From a virus: 64,000 nt of DNA. The notes beneath the pieces are model-generated. The model made no database searches and was not told where the DNA came from. It saw only the letters and a program-made list of their open reading frames with translations. Positions 47,622-54,938 of the stretch are shown here, piece by piece. Within the stretch, counting starts at the first letter, position 1. The number at the start of each line of letters is the position of its first letter. Location of the stretch: positions 1 to 64,000 of the IMG/VR virus record IMGVR_UViG_3300049846_001597. One strand, 5' to 3'. The translations under genes were made by a program, and so were the position numbers.

Positions 47622-48158
47622 TTACAGACGGAAGCGCACGCCCACCGTCAACTCGTCAGCGGCGACGTCGAAGCCGCCGAAGTCGCTATCCATATCGGCT
47701 TCGATGCGGCGGAACTGCACCTCGCCAATCATGCGCTCGCTGAGCCGGTAAGCTCCGCCAACCGCCCAATGATAACCTTCACCGGAGGCGTTCACGGAGC
47801 CGAAGCCGAAACTGGCTTCGCCATCCACGTAATCGATGCCGACGCCGCCAAACACCGAAGCGTTGTCGCCGACAGGCAGATCGAGGTAGGCGGTGGCGTG
47901 ATAATCAAGCGCATCGGCGTTGATCGCGCCCGCGAAGTCGCCGGAGAGGCGCGCGACGCCAGCCTCAACACGCACCGGCCCGACGCCCGTGCCGATAGCC
48001 GCCCCGTAGGCCAGCCCGTCATTCAGTGTAAGGCCGCCTACATCCGCCGAGGATTGGCCGATGGAGAGCTTGCCATACCACTCGTCGGCGTGCGCGTTGG
48101 GTGCGATAAAGACCGGCCCAAGCAACGCCGATGCGATCAGGAGTTGAGAGATTTTCAT
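47622..48158 (-). CDS. Outer-membrane beta-barrel protein with signal peptide
   Basis: 178 residues from ATG 48158 (MKISQLLIASALLGPVFIAP, then NAHA as a signal peptidase I site; TTG 48173 is an alternative). The mature part alternates polar and hydrophobic residues in Gly/Asp-turn strands (GYHWAVGGAYRLSERMIGEV) and ends VGVRFRL, like OmpA-type porin-family barrels. Encoded among the late genes, it may be placed in the host outer membrane to alter receptors or block superinfection. Confidence 0.75.
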   Translation of the reverse strand: MKISQLLIASALLGPVFIAPNAHADEWYGKLSIGQSSADVGGLTLNDGLAYGAAIGTGVGPVRVEAGVARLSGDFAGAINADALDYHATAYLDLPVGDNASVFGGVGIDYVDGEASFGFGSVNASGEGYHWAVGGAYRLSERMIGEVQFRRIEADMDSDFGGFDVAADELTVGVRFRL

Positions 48159-48197
48159 GGTTCCCCGCTTCAATTGAAGTCCGGGGAGGGTTGAGCG

Positions 48198-48213
48198 GGT
48201 TCGGTTAAGAAGA
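48198..48213. repeat. 16-bp direct repeat, copy 1
   Basis: GGTTCGGTTAAGAAGA, repeated at 48911-48926. This copy lies about 40 bp before the outer-membrane protein gene. Confidence 0.5.
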
Positions 48214-48220
48214 GGTTACG

Positions 48221-48463
48221 TCACCAATAATAGCTATGTGGCTTATGATTTCCAAGCGGCCACGCAATGCTATCTGGATCAGCGCCAGCGCGCAGTTTTG
48301 CCAAGAGCATGCGGTTATGCGCGCGCTTTGGTCTTGTGTGATAAACGATGTCCCACCAGCGCGGCCAGTTGCCCATCCAGTTGTAATATTTCGCGCGGTC
48401 GTGCTTATCCAGGCTGCGGCCTGATGAAGACGTGCGCGGGCGGCGGCGTTTGAAGTTCGCCAT
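48221..48463 (-). CDS. Small conserved basic protein
   Basis: 80 residues, ANFKRRRPRTSSSGRSLDKH then YYNWMGNWPRWWDIVYHTRP: Trp/Arg/Tyr-rich. I have seen the WMGNWPRWWDIV phrase in phage genomes near capsid genes. The ATG lies in the second arm of a perfect inverted repeat (48458-48501) with the GGAG binding site in the loop, so translation may be controlled by RNA folding. Confidence 0.7.
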   Translation of the reverse strand: MANFKRRRPRTSSSGRSLDKHDRAKYYNWMGNWPRWWDIVYHTRPKRAHNRMLLAKLRAGADPDSIAWPLGNHKPHSYYW

Positions 48464-48501
48464 GACAATGTGGCTCCGTTGTTACCTACATTGTCATGGC
48501 G
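48458..48501 (-). promoter_or_regulatory. Translation-control hairpin with a three-codon upstream ORF
   Basis: CGCCATGACAATGT (48458-48471) and its exact complement (48488-48501) enclose the ribosome binding site of the gene starting at 48463. On the reverse strand the first arm carries ATG ACA ATG TAG, preceded by AGGAG. Confidence 0.5.
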
Positions 48502-48514
48502 TTCTCCTGTGAAT

Positions 48515-48590
48515 TGGGGATAAGGGTTGGATTCGCACCAACGGCCTCCGGGGTATGAACCCGGCGCTCTAACTGCTGAGCTACCTTATC
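48515..48590 (-). tRNA. tRNA with CAT anticodon (Met or modified Ile)
   Basis: A full cloverleaf: 7-bp acceptor GATAAGG/CCTTATC, D stem GCTC/GAGC, anticodon stem CCGGG/CCCGG with loop TTCATAC, T stem GTTGG/CCAAC with loop TGCGAAT. CCA is encoded (48515-48517). The discriminator is C, which is unusual. It is not initiator-like at the first base pair. Confidence 0.9.
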
Positions 48591-48672
48591 AAAACCGCCA
48601 GTCTTTTCCCCTGCCGGGGTTCATGTTCGGGGCGCTGGCTTCCCCTAGCGGTTGGCTAGGCCGCGCGGAGGG

Positions 48673-48759
48673 TTAACCCCAGCCTTCGATGCCAGCAGAA
48701 CCGCCGTCGTCAATCTTCACGGTGCCGCCCCAGCCCTCAATCAAATAACCTTTGCGCAT
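48673..48759 (-). CDS. Micro-protein with repeated GWG motif (28 aa)
   Basis: ATG 48759 is preceded by GGAGG at ideal spacing. It encodes MRKGYLIEGWGGTVKIDDGG followed by SAGIEGWG. The phrase IEGWG occurs twice in 28 residues. Its strong binding site in an otherwise non-coding stretch argues that it is translated. Function unknown. Confidence 0.6.
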   Translation of the reverse strand: MRKGYLIEGWGGTVKIDDGGSAGIEGWG

Positions 48760-48807
48760 GCGCTGCCTCCGATAACACGCGACGCTGCCGCCGCGTGTCC
48801 GACATAG

Positions 48808-48838
48808 AAAAACTCCCCCGCCTTTACAAGCGGGGGAG
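48808..48838 (-). terminator. Reverse rho-independent terminator
   Basis: CTCCCCCGC and GCGGGGGAG pair around an eight-base loop, followed by TTTTT. Confidence 0.8.
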
Positions 48839-48910
48839 AAGTAGACGTTGGGTTACTAGGAAGGGAAGAAAGCAAAAGATAGAGTCTCTTGCAAGATCAA
48901 CCCTTGCGCC

Positions 48911-48926
48911 GGTTCGGTTAAGAAGA
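48911..48926. repeat. 16-bp direct repeat, copy 2
   Basis: Second copy of 48198-48213, located between the two reverse terminators at 48838 and 48993. Confidence 0.5.
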
Positions 48927-48960
48927 CGTAAACGCGACAGGCGACTTGTCATAAGTAGGT

Positions 48961-48993
48961 AAAAAGAAGGAGCCCCGCCGTTTCCAGCGGGGC
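48961..48993 (-). terminator. Terminator after the major capsid gene
   Basis: GCCCCGC and GCGGGGC (7-bp stem), then TCCTTCTTTTT. It ends transcription of the capsid block. Confidence 0.72.
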
Positions 48994-49053
48994 GCCTAAG
49001 TATTGCGTATCGCAGCCAAGCGATAACCGAGCGCCCGTAGGCGTCAGCTAGAC

Positions 49054-49971
49054 TTAGCCTGCGCCTTGCGTGCCGTAAATGGCGCGCCAGTCGCTCCAGC
49101 CGGTCGAGAAGCGCATCGTGCTTTTGGCGCGGGCGTTCTCGGTGCCGAAGTCTTCGTCTTTGCCGAAGTCGAGCTTACGGCGCTCAAACAACTTCAGACC
49201 CTTGTCGCCGCCGATGTCCACCGTGATGAACCACGCATCAGCGTCCGTAAGATACGGGCTGACGAGCGGGCCATCCGAGAAGATGCCCATCGACTTGATG
49301 GCGTTGAGGTCGTTGTTGCCGGTGCCGGGACGCAGCGTCGAGTTCAGGTAGCGCTCGGCGTTGAACATCTCGTTGACCGGGATGACCAGCCGCTTCGGCG
49401 ACGCTTGGATGCGCAGACCACGCGCATTCTTCATGTTGGTGATGTCCTTCACCGCGTCTTCAAGCGATGCTTCAGACAAGTCAGCGTCGGTCGCTGGGCG
49501 GTTGGCTTGGTTGCCAGAGCGGGTGACGTGCGCCGTCGAGCAGAGCACAACACCGTCGCCGCCAAGGTAAGACGAGTTGAACGCGCGGTTGAGCACGTTC
49601 CAGCACACCGTCTCTTTCGTTTTGCGCATCGAGAAGGCGAGGGCGCGAGCACGTCCGCGCGAAAGCGCGTCGTACTGGCTGTCTTCCATCTCTTCGCGCG
49701 TGACGATGTAACCGAGCGCGTAAGACGAGTGGATGAACGAAGACTTGATGCCTTCGCGCGCTTCGTCGTACGTGATCGGCGCGCCTTCCGCCTTCAGCGG
49801 CGCGAGGCCGAACTGAGTGCTTTCAGCGATGACTTCCATGTGCTTGCTTGACGAGTTGACGTCAAACAGCTCTTTGTAGGTTTCCGGCTGCTCCTTGTAG
49901 GAGAGGCCAAACCATTCGTACACGCCCGGCCAGAGAGCATCTGGGTGGGCTGAACGGGTAATAACTGACAT
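49054..49971 (-). CDS. Major capsid protein (Mu gpT-like)
   Basis: 305 residues. WFGLSYKEQPETYKELFDVN, SSFIHSSYALGYIVTREEME and SGNQANRPATDADLSEASLE followed by GLRIQASPKRLVIPVNEMFN are typical of the gpT-like major head subunits with an HK97 fold. AGGGGGATTGAACG precedes the ATG. A terminator follows directly and the decoration-like gene lies 14 bases upstream, the usual head-gene order. Confidence 0.88.
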   Translation of the reverse strand: MSVITRSAHPDALWPGVYEWFGLSYKEQPETYKELFDVNSSSKHMEVIAESTQFGLAPLKAEGAPITYDEAREGIKSSFIHSSYALGYIVTREEMEDSQYDALSRGRARALAFSMRKTKETVCWNVLNRAFNSSYLGGDGVVLCSTAHVTRSGNQANRPATDADLSEASLEDAVKDITNMKNARGLRIQASPKRLVIPVNEMFNAERYLNSTLRPGTGNNDLNAIKSMGIFSDGPLVSPYLTDADAWFITVDIGGDKGLKLFERRKLDFGKDEDFGTENARAKSTMRFSTGWSDWRAIYGTQGAG

Positions 49972-49984
49972 CGTTCAATCCCCC

Positions 49985-50566
49985 TTAGACGCCAGCTGAG
50001 CCAGGACGGTAGCTGTGCATGTTGATCTTCACGATCACATCCACGCCGGTCGCGTTGATCTCGTTGTCGGGCCGCCCTTCTGGGAAGCCGATAACGAGCA
50101 ACTGATCGGTGTTTGTGGTTGCGAGTTCGGAAGCGTCGAGCTGGAAGCCCGACAGACCCGTGTAGGCGTTGAGGGAGCCAGAAACGATTTGGCAGGTGTT
50201 GCCTACGTTGGTGACATCAACAGCCGCGTCAGCTTTGACGAGATAAAGCTGCTCGGGGTCGTCAGAGACGAGCAAGTTATAGGCGGTCGAGGCCGCGCCA
50301 TACTTGAGCGAAGGGATCGGTTCGGTCGGCACGAAACCAACGACGACGCCCGTGATGTAATCCGTGGTCACAGCGGTGCCGACCGTCGCGCGGATTACAG
50401 TGGGGTAGCCGTTCGTATCGGCTGAGCCAGCGAGAACTACCGGGTCGCCAACCGCGAGAGCCGTGCCGTCGCCAGACGCATGCGCGTATTGACGGACACG
50501 ACCAACAAAGTTGCCGCCCAGAAGATCAACCGGCTTGAAACCGAAGGCCGTAGTAGAGTTAGCCAT
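49985..50566 (-). CDS. Head decoration-like protein
   Basis: 193 residues, NSTTAFGFKPVDLLGGNFVG then VGDPVVLAGSADTNGYPTVI and ITGVVVGFVP. I recognise this beta-rich family as structural proteins encoded before gpT/P22-like capsid genes, probably sitting on the capsid surface. GGAGAAATCCTG precedes the ATG. Confidence 0.75.
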   Translation of the reverse strand: MANSTTAFGFKPVDLLGGNFVGRVRQYAHASGDGTALAVGDPVVLAGSADTNGYPTVIRATVGTAVTTDYITGVVVGFVPTEPIPSLKYGAASTAYNLLVSDDPEQLYLVKADAAVDVTNVGNTCQIVSGSLNAYTGLSGFQLDASELATTNTDQLLVIGFPEGRPDNEINATGVDVIVKINMHSYRPGSAGV

Positions 50567-50590
50567 CAGGATTTCTCCAGATCAAAAGGG

Positions 50591-51070
50591 TTAGAGCTTG
50601 TTGTCTGCGTCGCGCGGCGTGTAGACGCGGGGGTCGCCCGCTTCCAAACCCGCGCCGTTAGGTCCGTTCAAAACCTTCTGGCCCAATTCGGCGGCCTTCA
50701 TTTCCTCGTCCAACCGTTTCTGATTGGCGGCATGGTCTGCTTCAAAAAACTCTACCGGCTTCTTCATTAACCGAGTGTTTAGAGCGAGACGATTTTGCGC
50801 CACGTCTGCGTGGCGCGTAGCTGGGACGGCTGCGCCGAGTTCGTCGTCGGTCACCAAGTCCCAATCTTGACGATAGAGCTGATCGATGCGGCCCGGCTGA
50901 TCCACGACCCAGCGGTAGCGGAAGTTCGGGTCTTTCGATTCAGGCGGCACGTGCAGGCGCTTGACGATGCCGTTGTCGTTTGGATCACGGCGGCGGCGCA
51001 CGTTTGCATCTTCAACCGCGCGCGCGACGCGGCCACGTGAAGCCGGTTTCGGCGCTTCAGTCGAGGACAT
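50591..51070 (-). CDS. Conserved head-region protein
   Basis: 159 residues from ATG 51070 (GGAGATACTGGCA before it). VRRRRDPNDNGIVKRLHVPP, FRYRWVVDQPGRIDQLYRQD and WDLVTD belong to a family conserved between scaffold and capsid genes in many phages; role unknown, perhaps assembly. It overlaps the scaffold gene end by 14 bases. Confidence 0.75.
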   Translation of the reverse strand: MSSTEAPKPASRGRVARAVEDANVRRRRDPNDNGIVKRLHVPPESKDPNFRYRWVVDQPGRIDQLYRQDWDLVTDDELGAAVPATRHADVAQNRLALNTRLMKKPVEFFEADHAANQKRLDEEMKAAELGQKVLNGPNGAGLEAGDPRVYTPRDADNKL

Positions 51071-52157
51071 TGCCAGTATCTCCATTGTAGATTTTTGCGA
51101 AGCGAACGATGTCGCCTTTGAAGGAGCCGTTTTTCTTTTGCTCTTGGTAAACGGCGCGCGCCTCGGGCGGCAGCGCGTTCCAAGCTTGCGCTTCGGGGCT
51201 CGCCATGCGGGAGCTGGACGGCATGCGGGAGCCGCTCTGGACGTTGGCAGCCGGGCGACGCTGTTGCTGGACCGGCTGCTCAAAGGCTTCGTCTTTTTTG
51301 ACGAACTTGCCTGTCACCGGGTCTTGCGGCTGCGCCGCGCGCGGCTGACGCTCGCTCTCCATCTCCCACGGCGCATCCTCAAGCTCATCGTCTTGCGGAG
51401 CAACTTGCGGGGCAGGGCGCGCTTGGGATTGCGCGCGACCCTTAAAGTAGTCGGGGTACTCTTCGCGCAGCGCCGCCTTGACGGCTTGAATCTGCATGCT
51501 CTTTGGGTAGCCCGCGTCGGCGTAATCTTGCGCGATGGAGAAGGCGTAGGAGTACGCCTCTTCGTCTTGTACGACCCACGGATGCTCTTTCAGGAACTTG
51601 CCGACAATCGGATCGGCCAGCATCTCTTGCGCTTGCTGGGTGTAGTTGATTTCCGGCTCCTGCCGGAATTTCTCATCGAGCGCGGCCTGCGCCTGATGCT
51701 TTTGGGCGTCGAGTTCTTCGTAGAGTTCGTCGTTGCCGTCTTTGGCCGCCTTGCGCTTCTCCGACTCGAAGTAGCGCTCGATCTCGGCGCGGTGGCGGGC
51801 CTCTTGCTCTTGCGCCAGCTGCGAGGTGGTGCGCGTTAAGCGCTCCATCCGCTGCTGCAACTCATCGTAGGAGCGCTGGCTGGCGCGCAAGTGGCGGGTC
51901 GCCTCTCTGGCGCGCTCAGCAGCAGCTTGTTGTTTGGCGTGTGTGGTGCGCAGATACTGATCTGCGGGGGTCCAGCCTTCTTTCGGACCCTTCCACTGGC
52001 TCTCGGGCTTCCAGCCTAGTTCGCTGGCGAGCTTCTCGATCTCATTGAGTTCTGGCGCTTCGATGGCCGCCCCGTCATCAGCGGGGAGATTCGGATCGGG
52101 CTGATTTTCAGCAGCCCCGGTATCAAGCGCCCACTCTTCTTCGTGGGCTGCACTCAT
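51057..52157 (-). CDS. Scaffold-like protein
   Basis: 366 residues: acidic N-terminus (LPADDGAAIEAPELNEIEKL), a long Glu/Gln/Arg coiled coil (REATRHLRASQRSYDELQQR), then a flexible basic C-terminal end (FKGDIVRFAKIYNGDTGNVL). Position between portal-side genes and the capsid, plus composition, indicate the head scaffold. A GTGTT-AG-AAACAC mini-hairpin lies between GGAG and ATG and may bring them closer. Confidence 0.78.
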   Translation of the reverse strand: MSAAHEEEWALDTGAAENQPDPNLPADDGAAIEAPELNEIEKLASELGWKPESQWKGPKEGWTPADQYLRTTHAKQQAAAERAREATRHLRASQRSYDELQQRMERLTRTTSQLAQEQEARHRAEIERYFESEKRKAAKDGNDELYEELDAQKHQAQAALDEKFRQEPEINYTQQAQEMLADPIVGKFLKEHPWVVQDEEAYSYAFSIAQDYADAGYPKSMQIQAVKAALREEYPDYFKGRAQSQARPAPQVAPQDDELEDAPWEMESERQPRAAQPQDPVTGKFVKKDEAFEQPVQQQRRPAANVQSGSRMPSSSRMASPEAQAWNALPPEARAVYQEQKKNGSFKGDIVRFAKIYNGDTGNVLD

Positions 52158-52255
52158 TGTGTTTCTAACACGCTCCTCAAGGCACGCGGAATGCGTGCTG
52201 GATTGTGAGAGAATACGAGAGGCTTAAAGCACGCTGGCTTCAGCGTTATTGACGC

Positions 52256-52495
52256 TCAGTCGAGATCGCGCGCAAGCGCCTCGCACGCCTCTTGGACATA
52301 TTGACGTGGTTCATTGCGAACTGCGCTTACATGATCGAGGAGGGCGTTATAGAGGCCGGGATTTCCAGCGCGCAGCGGATGCGAGAGCGGCAGCTTCAAC
52401 AGCGTGACGTAGGCGTGGACAACCTTCACGTCATGGGCGGCGAGGCCGCCCATCAGGCCGTTAGCCTTGTGCGTGATGGCGTAGTCGTCGCTCAT
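52256..52495 (-). CDS. Small hypothetical protein
   Basis: 79 residues, ITHKANGLMGGLAAHDVKVV then helical. ATGA overlap with the zinc-ribbon gene. Unrecognised; a gap of about 100 bases without features separates it from the scaffold gene. Confidence 0.65.
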   Translation of the reverse strand: MSDDYAITHKANGLMGGLAAHDVKVVHAYVTLLKLPLSHPLRAGNPGLYNALLDHVSAVRNEPRQYVQEACEALARDLD

Positions 52496-52674
52496 CGGCT
52501 TCGCACCAAAGCAAGGCGCGCCGCATGCGGCTGGCAGGGCGGCGCTTCAGCCCGCATCGCGTCTTTGAAGCGGCTGATCTTGGTGGCGCGGAATGGGATG
52601 GCGGAGTAGTCGCGGCAGGTCTTGCCAGCGGCTTCGCCGCAGGTTGGGCATTTAGGAAGCGGCTGGTCGTTCAA
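52492..52674 (-). CDS. Small zinc-ribbon protein
   Basis: 60 residues from TTG 52674, which overlaps the upstream TGA (TTGA), as in the HAD-like gene. LPKCPTCGEAAGKTCRDYSA has CxxC plus a further Cys, followed by a basic helix. Function unknown. Confidence 0.62.
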   Translation of the reverse strand: MNDQPLPKCPTCGEAAGKTCRDYSAIPFRATKISRFKDAMRAEAPPCQPHAARLALVRSR

Positions 52675-53000
52675 AACACTTCGCCTTTGGCCATTGCGAC
52701 AGCTTCCTGAAAGCGCTCGTCGCGCTCCAGCATCTGACACAGCATCTCGTCGGCTTGGCGATTGTAGCGGTTCAACACCCGCAAATGCGGCGCGATGAAC
52801 TGCTCCTCCACGATGGCGTAAAGCTCGCGATCTGGCGCGCTAGGGAAGCCGCCAACCTTAGCGACGCCCTTGGCGATGCGGAACAGATGCTCGCGCGCGC
52901 CGAGCGGGCTCTCGATGTGCTCAGGATCGGAAGATGTCGCCGGGGCTTTCTTCCCAGCTGCGGACTTGCGCTTCGGCTTCGATGATGGTGCTTCGGTCAT
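52671..53000 (-). CDS. Small hypothetical protein
   Basis: 109 residues from ATG 53000 (AGAGG before it). The N-terminus is lysine-rich (PSSKPKRKSAAGKKAPATSS), then helical: EHLFRIAKGVAKVGGFPSAP and LNRYNRQADEMLCQMLERDE. Unrecognised; lies inside the portal-to-scaffold interval. Confidence 0.66.
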   Translation of the reverse strand: MTEAPSSKPKRKSAAGKKAPATSSDPEHIESPLGAREHLFRIAKGVAKVGGFPSAPDRELYAIVEEQFIAPHLRVLNRYNRQADEMLCQMLERDERFQEAVAMAKGEVF

Positions 53001-53190
53001 GTGTGCCTCTGGCGACAGTGATAAGATTGTTGCGCGCGGTGTAGAGCGCCGCAAGCGCATCCCGCGTCTCACTTTTGATTTCATGCATGCGCCGCTCAAT
53101 CGCGCGCCCTTCTGCGTTCAGCGCATTGAGATCATCAAGCGCCGTGCGCAGTGTCGCCACCGCCTGCAGGAGAGCGGGCAACTCGCTCAT
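52921..53190 (-). CDS. Small helical protein
   Basis: 89 residues from ATG 53190, overlapping the GroES-like stop (ATGA). Helical (LLQAVATLRTALDDLNALNA). It overlaps the following gene by 80 bases in another frame, a long overlap that makes one of the two ends less certain. Confidence 0.6.
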   Translation of the reverse strand: MSELPALLQAVATLRTALDDLNALNAEGRAIERRMHEIKSETRDALAALYTARNNLITVARGTHDRSTIIEAEAQVRSWEESPGDIFRS

Positions 53191-53582
53191 GCGGCCTGCG
53201 CTTTCGCCCAAGCCGCTTCGATACGGCGACCGCCGATCTCTTTGTCTTTGACGGCCATGTAGGTGCGTCCGTCTGCGCCCACGATGTATGAGCCCGCTGG
53301 ATAACGTTTGGTGTAAACGAGGTCGCCGGGTTGATATTGCGGCTTCTGATCGATGGCGTCCCAATCGGCGGAGCGAAAAGCGACGGGTGACATGGCGACG
53401 ATGCGCGCAAGCACGGACGCGCCCGTCTCATCAGCCTTGGTGCTGTCATGCAGAATAATGCTGCCGATCTTGTCGTCAGGCACGGCCTGCAAGATGATGA
53501 CATCGAAGTCCCAACCGGGCTCGTAGCCGAAATTCAGCTCCGAGAGCGGCGGGATGGGTTTGTAGCGTTGGAGTGTTGTCAC
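53187..53582 (-). CDS. GroES-like co-chaperonin
   Basis: 131 residues. FDVIILQAVPDDKIGSIILH resembles the roof and mobile-loop start of GroES (the HDSTKADETGASVLARIVAM stretch corresponds to the loop and following strand); YQPGDLVYTKRYPAG and YMAVKDKEIGGRRI match the C-terminal strands. Phage GroES-like proteins, such as T4 gp31, help fold the capsid protein with host GroEL. Location upstream of scaffold and capsid supports this. Confidence 0.8.
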   Translation of the reverse strand: MTTLQRYKPIPPLSELNFGYEPGWDFDVIILQAVPDDKIGSIILHDSTKADETGASVLARIVAMSPVAFRSADWDAIDQKPQYQPGDLVYTKRYPAGSYIVGADGRTYMAVKDKEIGGRRIEAAWAKAQAA

Positions 53583-53592
53583 TGAAAACTCT

Positions 53593-53838
53593 TCACCGTT
53601 TGCCGTACAGAAATTGCATCGTTTTGGCGCGACCCGCTTTGCACCACTTCAAACGCTGCTCGGTGCTGACGGGCTCCAGCCCCATGCGATTAGCCTTGCC
53701 GATGCAGGCCATGTTGGTCTTACCGACGATGTCGGCGATCTCAGGCGAGGGGAGCTTGCCCCAATAACGTACAAGACCCTTAACTTGGGTAAGCGACCAC
53801 TTGTCATTAACATGGTCGATCAATTCTTGCTCGGTCAT
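53593..53838 (-). CDS. GcrA-like DNA-binding protein
   Basis: 81 residues from ATG 53838. KWSLTQVKGLVRYWGKLPSP followed by EIADIVGKTNMACIGKANRM fits the N-terminal DNA-binding part of GcrA, the alphaproteobacterial cell-cycle regulator that works with sigma-70 at methylated promoters. The sigma-binding C-terminal domain is missing. It could tune host or phage promoters. ATGA overlap with the gene upstream. Confidence 0.7.
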   Translation of the reverse strand: MTEQELIDHVNDKWSLTQVKGLVRYWGKLPSPEIADIVGKTNMACIGKANRMGLEPVSTEQRLKWCKAGRAKTMQFLYGKR

Positions 53839-54128
53839 TGCGTGCTTCCCGCTCTCGCGACCCAAGTGCCGTCGAGATCGTGCTCAAGCTCACCTGATTC
53901 GTGCATGTTGACTACACTCTCGTAGGTCAGCTCCTGCGGGGTGAGCCGCATCAGCGCAAAGAATTGGCCGCGCAAGTAACCTGCATCGTGGGTGTCGCGC
54001 TCGCTGCCATAGAAGAAGCGGCCAAGATATTGGTCGCGCGCGTCGTCAGCGGCGGCGACGATGGCGTCGAGCACCCATTGTGTGATGGGGGAGCTGCGCC
54101 ATTGTTCAAATTCTTCTTTGTCGATCAT
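53835..54128 (-). CDS. Conserved small phage protein
   Basis: 97 residues: FEQWRSSPITQWVLDAIVAA, DQYLGRFFYGSERDTHDAGY. Acidic, helical. I recognise a similar family from tailed phages (near portal or head genes) without known function. Confidence 0.68.
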   Translation of the reverse strand: MIDKEEFEQWRSSPITQWVLDAIVAAADDARDQYLGRFFYGSERDTHDAGYLRGQFFALMRLTPQELTYESVVNMHESGELEHDLDGTWVARAGSTQ

Positions 54129-54547
54129 TGGCTGCGTGTGTGAGAGGGGGCGAGGCGGATACGCCCGTGTCGGATTTGGCTTAGGGTGGAGCGCACCACG
54201 TTGTCGGTGGTGGGTTCCAGGCCGATGGATTGGCGATAGGCGTTCAGACGCTCACGCAGCACCTGGGAGGGGAGGCCTTTGCCCATCATGCTGGCGAGGA
54301 AATCGCGGTTGACCGGGCGCCCCGGCAGGCCGCGCAGGCGTTTCGCTCGTTCAGCCGCCTCCGGCCCGATGCGTCCGCTGCGAATATTGGTCATCATTGT
54401 TTTGACGGAGCCCGAGGTGTAGCCGGTGATCTCGGCCAACGCCTTCGGGTAGCCGCGCAAGTCGCCTTTGCGCAGCTCCGCCCAAGCCTCCGCCGCCTCC
54501 AGCAGACGCCAGAAGCCGCCGTCGCCCCAGGTTTTCTTGTGGCTCAC
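54125..54547 (-). CDS. Helix-turn-helix protein
   Basis: 140 residues. ALAEITGYTSGSVKTMMTNI (residues 36-55) and LPSQVLRERLNAYRQSIGLE suggest DNA-binding helices; the C-terminus repeats a TSQIRHGRIRL phrase after SGRIG earlier. GTG 54547 overlaps the stop of the 37-residue gene upstream. Could act as a small terminase-like DNA-recognition subunit or a regulator; no terminase large subunit is in view. Confidence 0.6.
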   Translation of the reverse strand: MSHKKTWGDGGFWRLLEAAEAWAELRKGDLRGYPKALAEITGYTSGSVKTMMTNIRSGRIGPEAAERAKRLRGLPGRPVNRDFLASMMGKGLPSQVLRERLNAYRQSIGLEPTTDNVVRSTLSQIRHGRIRLAPSHTRSQ

Positions 54548-54657
54548 GGCTTCGGCTTCTTAAGCCGGGGGAGGGTCGGCCACTTGCCGGTTACGACCCT
54601 GTAGCCGCCAATACAGATGGCGGCGAGGCCGAGGAGGATGGCGAAAGTCTCGATCAT
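54544..54657 (-). CDS. Very small membrane protein (37 aa)
   Basis: ATG 54657 overlaps the upstream TGA (ATGA), and the TGA overlaps the next GTG (GTGA). One transmembrane helix, MIETFAILLGLAAICIGGYR, then a basic proline-rich tail. The double coupling supports it as a real gene. Function unknown. Confidence 0.62.
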   Translation of the reverse strand: MIETFAILLGLAAICIGGYRVVTGKWPTLPRLKKPKP

Positions 54658-54938
54658 GGCAACTTCTCGTAGTCGGCGAGGCGAGTTGTCGCCCGCTCCT
54701 CGGGTTTAGGGATGTCGATCTCTTCTGGATCGGGCGGCTGCAGTTTCGACGTTTTGTCGATTAGTTCTTCTAAATCAATGACATCCGGCGCAGAACTCGG
54801 GCTCGGCTGCGTCAGGTGATTTTCACCAAAGACCCACGCCTCGTAGGACTTGGCCGCCGACAAAATCGCTGTCGGCGTGCTGGCGTGGCGGCAGGCGATC
54901 TCCAGCAGGTAGATGCGTTGGCTTGGGTCGGCAGTCAT
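54654..54938 (-). CDS. Small hypothetical protein
   Basis: 94 residues from ATG 54938 after AAGGAGTTTTG. Helical start (RIYLLEIACRHASTPTAILS), then an acidic proline-rich linker (LQPPDPEEIDIPKPEERATT). I recognise this layout from proteins upstream of head genes in phages; function unknown. Confidence 0.68.
   Translation of the reverse strand: MTADPSQRIYLLEIACRHASTPTAILSAAKSYEAWVFGENHLTQPSPSSAPDVIDLEELIDKTSKLQPPDPEEIDIPKPEERATTRLADYEKLP

Noticed and set aside
48590-48640. 11-codon reverse ORF (start about 48625) ending at the tRNA
   Set aside because: No ribosome binding site and the stop merges with the tRNA 5' end; likely chance.
49066-49851. 261-residue forward frame opposite the capsid gene
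   Set aside because: Composition is Arg/Val/His-rich shadow of the major capsid protein.
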